Of a stretch of DNA of 64,000 nucleotides, positions 46,355 through 54,416 are shown piece by piece. Under the pieces are notes generated by a model, which was not told the origin of the DNA, did not search any database, and saw only the letters and a list, made by a program, of their open reading frames with translations. This DNA is from Bacteriovorax sp. PP10 (GTDB taxonomy: Bacteria; Bdellovibrionota; Bacteriovoracia; Bacteriovoracales; Bacteriovoracaceae), in contig NZ_JAYGJQ010000002.1 in the NCBI RefSeq assembly GCF_035013165.1, positions 310,001 to 374,000 on the forward strand, written 5' to 3'. The translations under genes and the position numbers were made by a program. Each line of letters starts with the position of its first letter. Position 1 is the stretch's first letter.

Positions 46355-47137
46355 TTATGGCTTCAGTTTTTTCATTCTGGCGACATAAGAGTTAGCTACA
46401 ACTTCAGGTTTTAACTTCAAGCATTTGGCGTATTGGAAAACAAACCCACGCACATAAACCGGTGCAGGTAGTTTACCAAAATCTTCCATCTCAATGCCTT
46501 GAAGATACATACGAGAAACTTTCGTCATATCACTCAGTCGGTCCAGATCCAGGTTTTTATATTCGCGGATCTTTCTTAGGAAATCACCGGTAAATTCAGT
46601 CGCGTCTTCAACTTCTTTCTCAAAATCGGCGTTGATTACATAATCAAGCGCGAATCTCTTTTGAGTCACTAGTTTGTTGACGTTGGTTGTATTCGATCCT
46701 GTGCTTCCTTGTCCATAACCATTTACAGAAACATCTGATCCGGTCGTCTGAGAATTTAAAATAAAGTCGGAACTTGGCATAACTGAGCTTACAGAAGACT
46801 GCATTTGGGCTTCACTTCTCTCTTGTCTAAGAGGAGTAACCCTATCTGATAGGTGATTATAGCTCATTTGGTTGAAATCACGATTAAGCCCACGAGCTTC
46901 ATCATAGCGCTTTCGTTTAGTCGGGTCAGATAGGATAGAATAGGCTTCTTCTACCAGCTCCAGGACGTTTCGGCACTCTTCCGGGCTCATTAGCGAATAA
47001 AGTGCTAATGAATCTGAAGAATAGGCCGCGCGCGCTCTTTGGTAGCTATGGTAGATCTCTTCCGAACGGGCATTGTTCGGAATTTCTAAAACTTCATAAT
47101 AATTTTTTAGATCAGATGTCGTAGTGTTCATGTTCAT
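46355..47137 (-). CDS. J-domain-like protein with RodZ-type HTH
   Basis: The product is 260 residues. Residues about 11-85 look like a DnaJ J-domain (YYEVLEIPNNARSEEI, then LVEEAYSILSDPTKRKRYDE), but the HPD tripeptide needed to stimulate DnaK is absent. A Ser/Gln-rich linker (90-160) follows. Residues about 185-258 form an HTH_25/RodZ-like domain (FLRKIREYKNLDLDRLSDMT, then VSRMYLQGIE). There is no membrane helix, unlike RodZ. It lies between a MinD-like ATPase gene and rluD, so a role in cell shape or polarity is possible. Confidence 0.85.
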   Translation of the reverse strand: MNMNTTTSDLKNYYEVLEIPNNARSEEIYHSYQRARAAYSSDSLALYSLMSPEECRNVLELVEEAYSILSDPTKRKRYDEARGLNRDFNQMSYNHLSDRVTPLRQERSEAQMQSSVSSVMPSSDFILNSQTTGSDVSVNGYGQGSTGSNTTNVNKLVTQKRFALDYVINADFEKEVEDATEFTGDFLRKIREYKNLDLDRLSDMTKVSRMYLQGIEMEDFGKLPAPVYVRGFVFQYAKCLKLKPEVVANSYVARMKKLKP

Positions 47138-47161
47138 ATGTAACTCTGCTTTAAGCTTTGA

Positions 47162-48118
47162 TTAGTTAATATTCAGTAGACGATGAATGATACGGTCGAA
47201 GTTGTTCACGAGAGTTGAATTCGGGAATTCCATTAATAATGGTTTTCTCTTCTTCACACTTTGCCAAACTGTCGCATCGTAATCCAGGTAACCTACGTAA
47301 TCGAGATTGATCCCAAAGTACTTCTTTGAAATCAGCTTCATTGAGAAACCGATATCAATATCAGACTGAGTACGAACCTGATTAATAATTAACTTAGGCT
47401 GCAGACGTTGAATTTCTGCGCGAAGTTTTGCACCCACTGTCGGGTTGATTTCAGCTACGCGATTGATGAGATCGGCAGGAGTAGAGTTCTGAGATAATTT
47501 TGCATTCATCGCTTGGTCAATCAGAGGCCCGATCTCTAAAAGTTCTTCGGCCATTTTTAATTTGCGGTGATAAACAGTTTTGATAAATCTGTACGAGTTC
47601 TCAATTGAAGTAGGTTCAGGAAGAGTCGTAATGATTCCCTGATCAGCAGCAATGAAGAAGTCGATTGTATTGAAAGTTGTACCAGCACCAAGATCAAGTA
47701 GAACGTAGTCTACTGGAAGCTCGCTGAATTGATTCAGAAGTTTCGCTTTGTGCATTTGTTTTAAGTTAGCAATTCCCAAATCATCTTGAGCACCACTGAT
47801 AATAAAAAGATTATTAATCGCCGTTGGAGTCAGAAGTTCAGTCAATGTTCTTACTTTTTTTGATAGATAATCAGACAGAGTTTTGTCTGGAATTGGCACA
47901 CCAAGACAAGTGTGGAGATTCGCTCCCCCGAGGTCCAAATCGATTGCCGCAACTTTATGACCCATTAAGGCTAAACAAATTGCAAGATTTGCTGTTACTA
48001 AACTTTTCCCAACACCACCTTTTCCACCACCGATGGCCCAAATTTTTGGGGCCCCTTGAGGAGTTAAGTGCTTTTGAAAATCACTACTTAGACTACTTTC
48101 GTCGTTGTTATTAAACAC
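47162..48118 (-). CDS. MinD/FlhG-family P-loop ATPase
   Basis: The product is 318 residues, starting at GTG. The deviant Walker A GGGKGGVGKS is at about residues 30-39, the switch IDLDLGGANLHTCLG follows, and the Walker B-like strand is YVLLDLGAG. This is the MinD/ParA superfamily; the long C-terminal half and lack of a clear amphipathic MinD tail make FlhG/YlxH-like or an uncharacterised deltaproteobacterial group more likely. Such ATPases place flagella, pili or division sites. It heads the operon that ends in VKOR-DsbA. Confidence 0.9.
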   Translation of the reverse strand: MFNNNDESSLSSDFQKHLTPQGAPKIWAIGGGKGGVGKSLVTANLAICLALMGHKVAAIDLDLGGANLHTCLGVPIPDKTLSDYLSKKVRTLTELLTPTAINNLFIISGAQDDLGIANLKQMHKAKLLNQFSELPVDYVLLDLGAGTTFNTIDFFIAADQGIITTLPEPTSIENSYRFIKTVYHRKLKMAEELLEIGPLIDQAMNAKLSQNSTPADLINRVAEINPTVGAKLRAEIQRLQPKLIINQVRTQSDIDIGFSMKLISKKYFGINLDYVGYLDYDATVWQSVKKRKPLLMEFPNSTLVNNFDRIIHRLLNIN

Positions 48119-48370
48119 AAGATTCCATCCTAAAAACTATGGCAAAATCACATCCAATTGTATTTGCTTAATTATTATAGGAAGAAAAGTTCAGAATGTA
48201 AGGGAAAAAATAGCAAACTACTAATTTCAGGTATTCTTGTAATTAATGCATAGAGATTTACTCTTATTTGATCTTACGATAACCTTAAAATCGATAAATT
48301 AGATACTTGAAGGAAATAGGCGATCACAAAGCTCAGCTATGTGGATTGCTTGGAACTTAGGAGCCTTTTA

Positions 48371-49036
48371 ATGGGTCAAGCGTTTATGTCACAATTTAGA
48401 ATTAGTTCTCCGTTACGAATGAGATCAGACCTGCACTTAACACGCAAGGTTTGGCATATCTCTACAGGCCTTATTGGTCTGGTGGTTTATAAGAAGAGTG
48501 GATTCACACCAGAATTCACCGCAACTGCATTGCTTACTCTTGCGATCGCGGCTTTCTTATTTGAGCTTCTTCGTTTGAAAAATGAAAAGGTCAACCAGTT
48601 GGCCATGGTTCTCATGAAACCGGTGATGAGAGAGTCAGAGCGTAACTCAGTAAGTGGATTACCATTTTATGCGTTAGGCGTGTCATTAGCACTTTTCTTC
48701 TTTCCAGAGCGAATCGCAATCCTGGCAATCCTGTTTTTAATCTTTGCTGATCCAATCGCATCTTTCATCGGGATTCTTTACGGAAGAGATAAAATTCTTC
48801 CTAATAAGTCACTTCAAGGAACGATTGCAGCTTTCTCAGTTTGTTATATCGCAACACTGGTTTACGGAATGATCTACGTTGGCCCTTCGATGAACCTTCT
48901 ATTGTTCGCAGTAGCTGCTGGAATCATCGGATGTGTTTCTGAAATGTGTTCGCAATTCGTCGACGATAACCTTTGCATCCCAGTTGTATCTGGACTTGGG
49001 CTATTTCTAGTTAATTTCATTTTTCAAATTTTTTAA
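48371..49036 (+). CDS. CTP-dependent lipid kinase-like membrane protein (DGK1/SEC59 type)
   Basis: The product is about 221 residues. The ATG at 48371 is preferred over one 30 nt upstream because AGGAG lies 7 nt before it. It has about six membrane helices. DPIASFIGILYGRDK and NKSLQGTIAAF match the phosphatidate cytidylyltransferase/dolichol kinase superfamily, and DDNLCIPVVSG is the typical final motif. It may phosphorylate diacylglycerol or a polyprenol with CTP in the inner membrane. The gene is alone on its strand. Confidence 0.85.
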   Translation: MGQAFMSQFRISSPLRMRSDLHLTRKVWHISTGLIGLVVYKKSGFTPEFTATALLTLAIAAFLFELLRLKNEKVNQLAMVLMKPVMRESERNSVSGLPFYALGVSLALFFFPERIAILAILFLIFADPIASFIGILYGRDKILPNKSLQGTIAAFSVCYIATLVYGMIYVGPSMNLLLFAVAAGIIGCVSEMCSQFVDDNLCIPVVSGLGLFLVNFIFQIF

Positions 49037-49717
49037 TCAAACAGCATCTTTTATATCTGAAAGAGCATCGAGGCGTTCAAAATTTTTGATCGCCTCGGTC
49101 ATTTCAGTATCTTCAATCTCGGGAGATTTCCCTCGAAGAACGGCATCCATAAGTCTTATTCGATCAGGCAATGAAACACTCGATAAGAAAATTTCTTTGA
49201 GTTCCACATCTTTGATCACCAGCAAGCACAAGTTATTCACCAGCCTGTGTGGAGAGTTCATCTCTTTCAAAAAGCGCGAGCGTTCATTGGTTGAAGTAAT
49301 ATGACGTTGCAACCAGCTTGATAAAATCTCATGCAGTCTCTCGACTGAGTCATCGAGAATGGCACCGACTTCATCATTGTCAAAATAGTCTTCAACTTCA
49401 AACACAGGAAAAGGAATGTGCTGCTCTTGAGTCAAGAGCTGGGCCCTGGCAATTCCCTGTACAAGAACTGTCATGCTTTTATCGTCATTGTGTTCAAGCA
49501 GCAAAATTCGTCCGATAGTACCTACTCGTTTGGCACGCGTACTAGGGTGGTAAAAGAGTAAGGCCTGATTCTGTTCATGGCACTCTACAAGGACTTCTTT
49601 TGAAATCCCATCACTCACCGTAAGTGGAATAACCGTCTGCGGAAAGAAGACGTTATTAAACAAATAGAGGGTCGGATATGACTGTTTCATATGAGGACAT
49701 TTTAACCGAAATGCCAT
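49037..49717 (-). CDS. Lon substrate-binding-domain protein (no protease domain)
   Basis: The product is 226 residues. It matches the N-terminal LON domain: LYLFNNVFFPQTVIPLTVSD, then VGTIGRILLLEHNDDKSMTVLVQG. The AAA and protease parts of Lon are absent. Such stand-alone proteins are common and of unknown role. The start is uncertain: an in-frame ATG at 49690 would begin just before the domain. Its stop lies directly against the stop of the convergent lipid kinase-like gene. Confidence 0.88.
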   Translation of the reverse strand: MAFRLKCPHMKQSYPTLYLFNNVFFPQTVIPLTVSDGISKEVLVECHEQNQALLFYHPSTRAKRVGTIGRILLLEHNDDKSMTVLVQGIARAQLLTQEQHIPFPVFEVEDYFDNDEVGAILDDSVERLHEILSSWLQRHITSTNERSRFLKEMNSPHRLVNNLCLLVIKDVELKEIFLSSVSLPDRIRLMDAVLRGKSPEIEDTEMTEAIKNFERLDALSDIKDAV

Positions 49718-49795
49718 AGTGACTGTAATACGGTTCTATTAGCTTGAAATCTCTTATAGACCTTGAGATGATGGTGCCCATTCTTAGAGGATTAT

Positions 49796-50710
49796 ATGAT
49801 TTATTATTTAACTCCCTCTACTCACAGAACCATCTGGGGTGGAAAAAAATTAGAGCATTTAAAAAACCTTCCACATGTTGAAGGGGCCGATCCTTATGGT
49901 GAGACATGGGAAATTTCCATTCTTCCAAAAGGTCCTAGTTTATGTGATGGGAAAAATCTTGTTGTTGATGAGAGTGTTGAAGAACTTCCCTACATGGTGA
50001 AGTTGATTGATACAGCAGCGGCACTTTCAATTCAGGTTCATCCGACTGATGAATACGCACGTCTTCATGAAAATAGCAGCGGGAAAGCTGAATGTTATGT
50101 GATTTTAGAAGCAGAAAAAAATGCGATTTTATATCTTGGTATGAAACCAGGTGTGACGAAAGAATCATTTCAAGATGGTCTGAAAAATAAAAAAAATATG
50201 AGCGAATTTTTAAACGCTTTTATTGTTAAGCCAGGTGATTTCTTTTTTACTCCTCCAGGGACAATTCATGCGATCGGCGCTGGCATTACCATGGCCGAAG
50301 TTCAGCAGAGCTCAGGGATTACTTATAGAGTTTGGGACTGGGATCGTCTTGATTCAGCAGGAAAGCCGAGAGAGCTTCATGTTCAAAAATCTCTTGATGT
50401 CATTAATTTTGATCCTGCGGCCAATACAAAAAGTTACTTCAAAGCGAGAGAAGGTCTCTTTAGTACTGAAGGAAAACTTGATCTGGTTGAACATGAGACG
50501 TTTAAGTTTTCATTGGTAAATTTAAAGAAAGGTCAAACGATTAAGCTTCCGCTTGAGAAAGCGCGCAGGCTTCCATCTATCATGAACATTCATGGAAAGA
50601 TTACGATTAATAATCAAAGTGTAGAAAAGTATTCAGCAGTATTATTTAGAAATGAAAGTCTGTTGGATGTTGTGGCACTTGAAGATACGTCGTTTATTTT
50701 GATGACTTAA
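49796..50710 (+). CDS. manA: mannose-6-phosphate isomerase, class I type
   Basis: The product is 304 residues, short for the class but with the cupin metal site visible: GETWEISILPKG, SIQVHPTDEYA, KAECYVIL and TPPGTIHAIGAG. It interconverts fructose-6-phosphate and mannose-6-phosphate, feeding sugar nucleotides for cell-surface polymers. AGAGGATT precedes the ATG. The gene appears monocistronic and ends in an unusual region with two C7/G7-loop hairpins. Confidence 0.92.
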   Translation: MIYYLTPSTHRTIWGGKKLEHLKNLPHVEGADPYGETWEISILPKGPSLCDGKNLVVDESVEELPYMVKLIDTAAALSIQVHPTDEYARLHENSSGKAECYVILEAEKNAILYLGMKPGVTKESFQDGLKNKKNMSEFLNAFIVKPGDFFFTPPGTIHAIGAGITMAEVQQSSGITYRVWDWDRLDSAGKPRELHVQKSLDVINFDPAANTKSYFKAREGLFSTEGKLDLVEHETFKFSLVNLKKGQTIKLPLEKARRLPSIMNIHGKITINNQSVEKYSAVLFRNESLLDVVALEDTSFILMT

Positions 50711-50740
50711 AAGAGACTTCCCCCAATTCATTCCACCCCA

Positions 50741-50820
50741 GAAAAAAAGAAAGCCTTGCGACAGGGGGGGCTGGGGCAAGGCTTGATATCGCTCTACTTG
50801 GGGGGGCAACCAGCGCGATA
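50741..50820 (-). ncRNA. two tandem hairpins with C7 loops and a T-tract; candidate 6C-like small RNA
   Basis: Read on the minus strand, TATCGC(GCT) pairs with AGCGATA around a loop containing GCCCCCCCAAG. Three nt later AAGCCTTGC (50784-50776) pairs with GCAAGGCTT (50759-50751) around a loop containing GCCCCCCCTG, and TCTTTTTTT follows. Two C-run hairpins in a row with a terminal T-tract is the architecture of the actinobacterial 6C RNA. It starts 11 nt after the stop of the small secreted protein gene, so it could be a 3'-UTR RNA or simply its terminator. Confidence 0.55.
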
Positions 50821-50830
50821 ATTTTTAAAT

Positions 50831-51172
50831 TTATTTCTTTTCACAGCTCAGTGGATACGTCACTTCATGACCTGTTCTCGACTTGATAATGATGTAGTCA
50901 TTAACGTCTGAGAAGCTGTTCATATCAGCAATGTGAATTGTGTGTTTTTGATTTTCAAATTCCACAACTTTTGTCACACCCATATCTACACTTTTAGTTC
51001 TGCTTGAAACAGAAGCTAATGTTCTTTTTGCGTGAGAATCAAACTCGTTAAAGAATGTAACTTTTTTGTCACTCACTTCAAAAATCTTATTCATACGTGG
51101 TGTATGGCAAAGAACACTGGCTTCAGTGTTGAAGGTAAGTAAAGTTAGAAATGTCATAACTAAAGTTTTCAT
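50831..51172 (-). CDS. small secreted two-cysteine protein, unknown
   Basis: The product is 113 residues with a signal peptide (MKTLVMTFLTLLTF, cleavage near TEA/SV). The mature part is beta-rich with one Cys near each end (SVLCHTPR and PLSCEKK), which could close a single disulfide. No family was recognised. Its 3' end runs into the C7-loop hairpin pair. Confidence 0.72.
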   Translation of the reverse strand: MKTLVMTFLTLLTFNTEASVLCHTPRMNKIFEVSDKKVTFFNEFDSHAKRTLASVSSRTKSVDMGVTKVVEFENQKHTIHIADMNSFSDVNDYIIIKSRTGHEVTYPLSCEKK

Positions 51173-51277
51173 AACGTACTCTCTTTTGAGGTTCAGTTAT
51201 GTTCTATGATGCATGGGATATGCCAAGTTTTAGAATGTGAGTTGTAGGGGTTAGAGAGGATTGGGTGTCTAAAAAAT

Positions 51278-51318
51278 AGCGACTGTCTAAAACATTGACG
51301 AAATATTAGACAGTCGCT
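51278..51318 (-). terminator. terminator of the small secreted protein gene
   Basis: AGCGACTGTCTAA (51278-51290) pairs perfectly with TTAGACAGTCGCT (51306-51318) over 13 bp around a 15-nt loop. On the minus strand it is followed by TATTTTTTAG. Confidence 0.85.
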
Positions 51319-51327
51319 GGTAAGGGC

Positions 51328-51738
51328 TTATTTCTTTGTGCAGTTAAAAGAGAAAGATGATGCTGGTTTTTCAATCGAGTACTTTACAGTCGTAGGATTT
51401 ACAGTAGTAACAGATAGAACCTCTAACTGGTCTTTAAACATCGTTAGAACTTCAATTTGTGATCCACCCTCTCTACATGATGCTTTAACCTGAGAATCGT
51501 CAGTAGAAGACTTACGAGTCACTCCATCAACAATATATGATCCAGAGTCACCACTGTTTTCGTCAGCAATACCGATCTTTACTGTATTTGCTGCAGTCTT
51601 TTTAACTGATAGATCAAGAGTGTCTCCATTAATTGTACAAGTGTATTCACCAAGAAGTGATTTACAATCATTTAGTCCAATCACTGCAAATGATGGAAAT
51701 GAAGTTACCAGTAATACGCCTAGAATAAATTTTTTCAT
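51328..51738 (-). CDS. small secreted four-cysteine protein, unknown
   Basis: The product is 136 residues with a signal peptide (cleavage near SFA/VI, about residue 18). The mature part is predicted mostly beta with cysteines in LNDCKS, YTCTI, ASCREG and FNCTKK, so two disulfides are likely. The length and strand pattern suggest a small beta barrel, but no family was recognised. A strong terminator lies 10 nt past the stop. Confidence 0.75.
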   Translation of the reverse strand: MKKFILGVLLVTSFPSFAVIGLNDCKSLLGEYTCTINGDTLDLSVKKTAANTVKIGIADENSGDSGSYIVDGVTRKSSTDDSQVKASCREGGSQIEVLTMFKDQLEVLSVTTVNPTTVKYSIEKPASSFSFNCTKK

Positions 51739-51828
51739 ATAAGCTCCTAATAAGTTGTTCTGCGATAAGGTTTTGGTGATTATCGCAGAAAATTTATTGA
51801 GCTTGATGTGAATTGAAAAACTTACGGC

Positions 51829-52926
51829 CTACTTGTTTAAAATTTCGACAGCTAGAAAAAGTGTTCTTTGGTCTGAGTTGAAATTGTTATCACTTACAAC
51901 GATCAGCGTGCGATTCCCGTTTGGTAGGATTGGCCCAAAAGAGATGCCTTCGATATTATCCAGTACCTTTGGGTTCATAAGATCTATAAAGTCGTCCATT
52001 TCAAGAACCAGGACTTTCTCAACAGGCGTGAAAGGGGCAGACTTTAGTGAGTCTATTTTAGAGACATCAGTTGTTTTGTCGTTGATTGAGCATTTAAAGA
52101 TGCGAATGATGTTTTTGTTGATCCTCGCAATCCAGCTGCGCTCCATAATGTAGAAGTTCTTATCATCGATAGCTGCGATATCCACAACACCATTATCACT
52201 TGGACCTACGTTAATAGATTTCAAGGCCTCGATCTTTTCTAAAGTGTAGGCCACTTCACTAACAGGTTTTAAATCTTTATAGATAACAATACGTGTAGTG
52301 GAAGCATTCGAAATAGAAGAGATCTCTCCATCTTGAATAAGAGCGTCTTCTGCGGCCATGAAAGTTGTCTTGCCATCAAGAGTTGTTGAAAGCGCCTCAA
52401 ACCCTTTATTGTCGCGAGCACCAGCTGAATCCATTTTTCCTGTTTTTGGGATAAGGAATTTTTCAGGAACAGGTACAACTTGTTTGAAGCTTCCATCTCT
52501 CCCAAAGAGATAAAGTTCAGATGAAGTAGGAGGGCTACGTCTGATTGAGCCTTCTGAGCTAATCAGAATATCTTTACCGTATAAAGAGATGCCTTCAAAG
52601 TCGGCTTCGTTTTTCTTGTAAAAGGTTCCGTCTGCTTGTTTTAGTTTAACAACTTTTGAAGGAGTCACTGCAAAAGACTTCGCAGTAAGTTTGATATCAA
52701 ATTCATAAAAGCGAGTTTCGTTGACCCATGACTTATCGTCGCTGATCGCGAGCAATTTGTTTTGAGCTCTATCGTAAGTGATTCCTGAAAGCCCACCGAT
52801 TTCAGTCCCTTGAAAGACAGTTCCAGTGTTGATGTTTACGTCGCCAATAAAGCGTAGTGTATCAGTTGCATATGCATGTGTGCATAGGAGAGTCATGACT
52901 AAAAAAAATCTTATTATGCGAGTCAC
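51829..52926 (-). CDS. secreted esterase-like phytase-family protein
   Basis: The product is 365 residues with a signal peptide (cleavage near AYA/TD). Motifs fit the esterase-like activity of phytase family (PF13449): EIGGLSGITYDRAQNKLLAI, EADFEGISLYG, DNKGFEALS, and DNIEGISFGP close to LIVVSDNNF. The fold is a beta-propeller, active outside the cytoplasm, probably on phosphoesters; the true substrate is not known. The gene is divergent from dacB. Confidence 0.9.
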   Translation of the reverse strand: MTRIIRFFLVMTLLCTHAYATDTLRFIGDVNINTGTVFQGTEIGGLSGITYDRAQNKLLAISDDKSWVNETRFYEFDIKLTAKSFAVTPSKVVKLKQADGTFYKKNEADFEGISLYGKDILISSEGSIRRSPPTSSELYLFGRDGSFKQVVPVPEKFLIPKTGKMDSAGARDNKGFEALSTTLDGKTTFMAAEDALIQDGEISSISNASTTRIVIYKDLKPVSEVAYTLEKIEALKSINVGPSDNGVVDIAAIDDKNFYIMERSWIARINKNIIRIFKCSINDKTTDVSKIDSLKSAPFTPVEKVLVLEMDDFIDLMNPKVLDNIEGISFGPILPNGNRTLIVVSDNNFNSDQRTLFLAVEILNK

Positions 52927-53016
52927 ATTAAGTCCTTGTGGGAAATGGGGTTATGGCGGTAAAATAGTTCCATAAATTCATCAACTCACCAAGCACTTTG
53001 TTAGGAAAATAGCACA

Positions 53017-54408
53017 ATGAAATTAAATCTTTTTTTAGCTTTTTTATTTACTTCAACGAGCGTCTTTGCTGTAACGGAAGCAGACTTTAAAAAGTTAATT
53101 AAAAAGCATCACTTCAATGAGTCAACTCTTGGTTTATATGTGGAAGCAGATGGAAAAAGTGTCATTGATATTAACGGTGGCAAGTCTATGGTGCCTGCGT
53201 CGTTAACGAAGATTGTTACTGGAGGTGCCATCCTTACGAAGATTCCTTTAAATAAAAAATTTGTGACAGAGCTATGGAGCAAGGCACCTATCGAAGGGAC
53301 AACGCTTAAAGGCGCTCTATGTTTGAAAGGTGGAGGAGATCCATCTTTTGTTTCAGAAAAAATGTGGTACCTGGTCAATGAGTTTGTTCGCACAGGTGTG
53401 AAGACAATTGAAGGAGACTTGATAATCGATGCGACGAGATTTGATTCAGAAGGCTTCGATGCCGGACGTGAATCAGTAAGAGTGGATCGTGCTTACGATG
53501 CTCCGATTTCTGCCATGTCATTCAACTGGAATAGCGTTAATGTTTTTATCAGACCAGGGGATACTGTTAATGGCCCTGCAAAAATTTTCTTAGATCCGGT
53601 TAGTGATTATCTTGAGCTGGAAAATAAAACAAAGACAGTAGAGAAGTCTGGAGTGAAGACACTTGAAGTGTCACGCGTTCGTCTGGGATTAAAAGATAAA
53701 ATTATTATCACTGGAAGCATTTCAAAAAATGCGACTGAAGCCGTTGTCTATAAAAGTATTTCTAACCCGACACTTTGGACGGCTTCTCACTTAAAAGAAT
53801 TTTTAAAAGAAAGAGAGATAACGATTAAAGGAGTTGTGAAAGAAGGCGAGTGCGAAACTGATTCAAAAGTTTTAGCTTTCGTTAATTCTAAAAACTTAAA
53901 TGAGATCACAAGCGACATGCTTAAGTTCTCAAACAACTATGTAGCGGAGATGCTGGTTAAGAACCTTGCAGCGGAAACGGTAACTAAGAATGCTTCGATG
54001 AAAGATGGAATTGAGGCGATTAAGACTTATTTAGATCAGGTTGGATTGCGTCGTAGTGATTATGTACTGGAAAACGTTTCAGGACTCACTCGCGACAATA
54101 GATTTACTCCAAAACAACTTGCCTTAGTGTTAACTAACATTAAGAATGACTTTCTCATTTTTCCTGAGTTTTTATCAGGTCTGCCAATCGCAGGAATTGA
54201 TGGAACAATGAAAAATCGCCTGAAAGGTGGACTGAGTTTAGTCCGTGCAAAAACTGGATACCTTGATGGTGTTGTTGGTCTTGCCGGATATATCGGAAGA
54301 CAAGATAAAGGTCCTTTGGTTTTCGTTTTTCTTTTTAACGGTGGATTTGATCAAGGCCTTGCTGCCCGTCCATTATTTGATGATCTGATTTCCGCAATTT
54401 TAAAATAG
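53017..54408 (+). CDS. dacB: D-alanyl-D-alanine carboxypeptidase/endopeptidase (PBP4, S13)
   Basis: The product is 463 residues with a signal peptide (cleavage near VFA/VT). The three penicillin-binding motifs are SxxK at S62-K65 (PASLTKIV), SxN in KFSNNYVAEM, and KTG at K412-G414 (RAKTGYLDG). The large insert between SxxK and SxN (about 90-250) is typical of class C type PBP4. It cleaves D-Ala or cross-links in periplasmic peptidoglycan. In predatory relatives such enzymes remodel prey wall, but nothing here shows that directly. ade follows after 8 nt. Confidence 0.95.
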   Translation: MKLNLFLAFLFTSTSVFAVTEADFKKLIKKHHFNESTLGLYVEADGKSVIDINGGKSMVPASLTKIVTGGAILTKIPLNKKFVTELWSKAPIEGTTLKGALCLKGGGDPSFVSEKMWYLVNEFVRTGVKTIEGDLIIDATRFDSEGFDAGRESVRVDRAYDAPISAMSFNWNSVNVFIRPGDTVNGPAKIFLDPVSDYLELENKTKTVEKSGVKTLEVSRVRLGLKDKIIITGSISKNATEAVVYKSISNPTLWTASHLKEFLKEREITIKGVVKEGECETDSKVLAFVNSKNLNEITSDMLKFSNNYVAEMLVKNLAAETVTKNASMKDGIEAIKTYLDQVGLRRSDYVLENVSGLTRDNRFTPKQLALVLTNIKNDFLIFPEFLSGLPIAGIDGTMKNRLKGGLSLVRAKTGYLDGVVGLAGYIGRQDKGPLVFVFLFNGGFDQGLAARPLFDDLISAILK

Positions 54409-54416
54409 GTTTAAAT

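Noticed and set aside
50761-50807. G7 tracts as phase-variable homopolymers
   Set aside because: They are intergenic and each lies in the loop of a hairpin; no reading frame would be switched.
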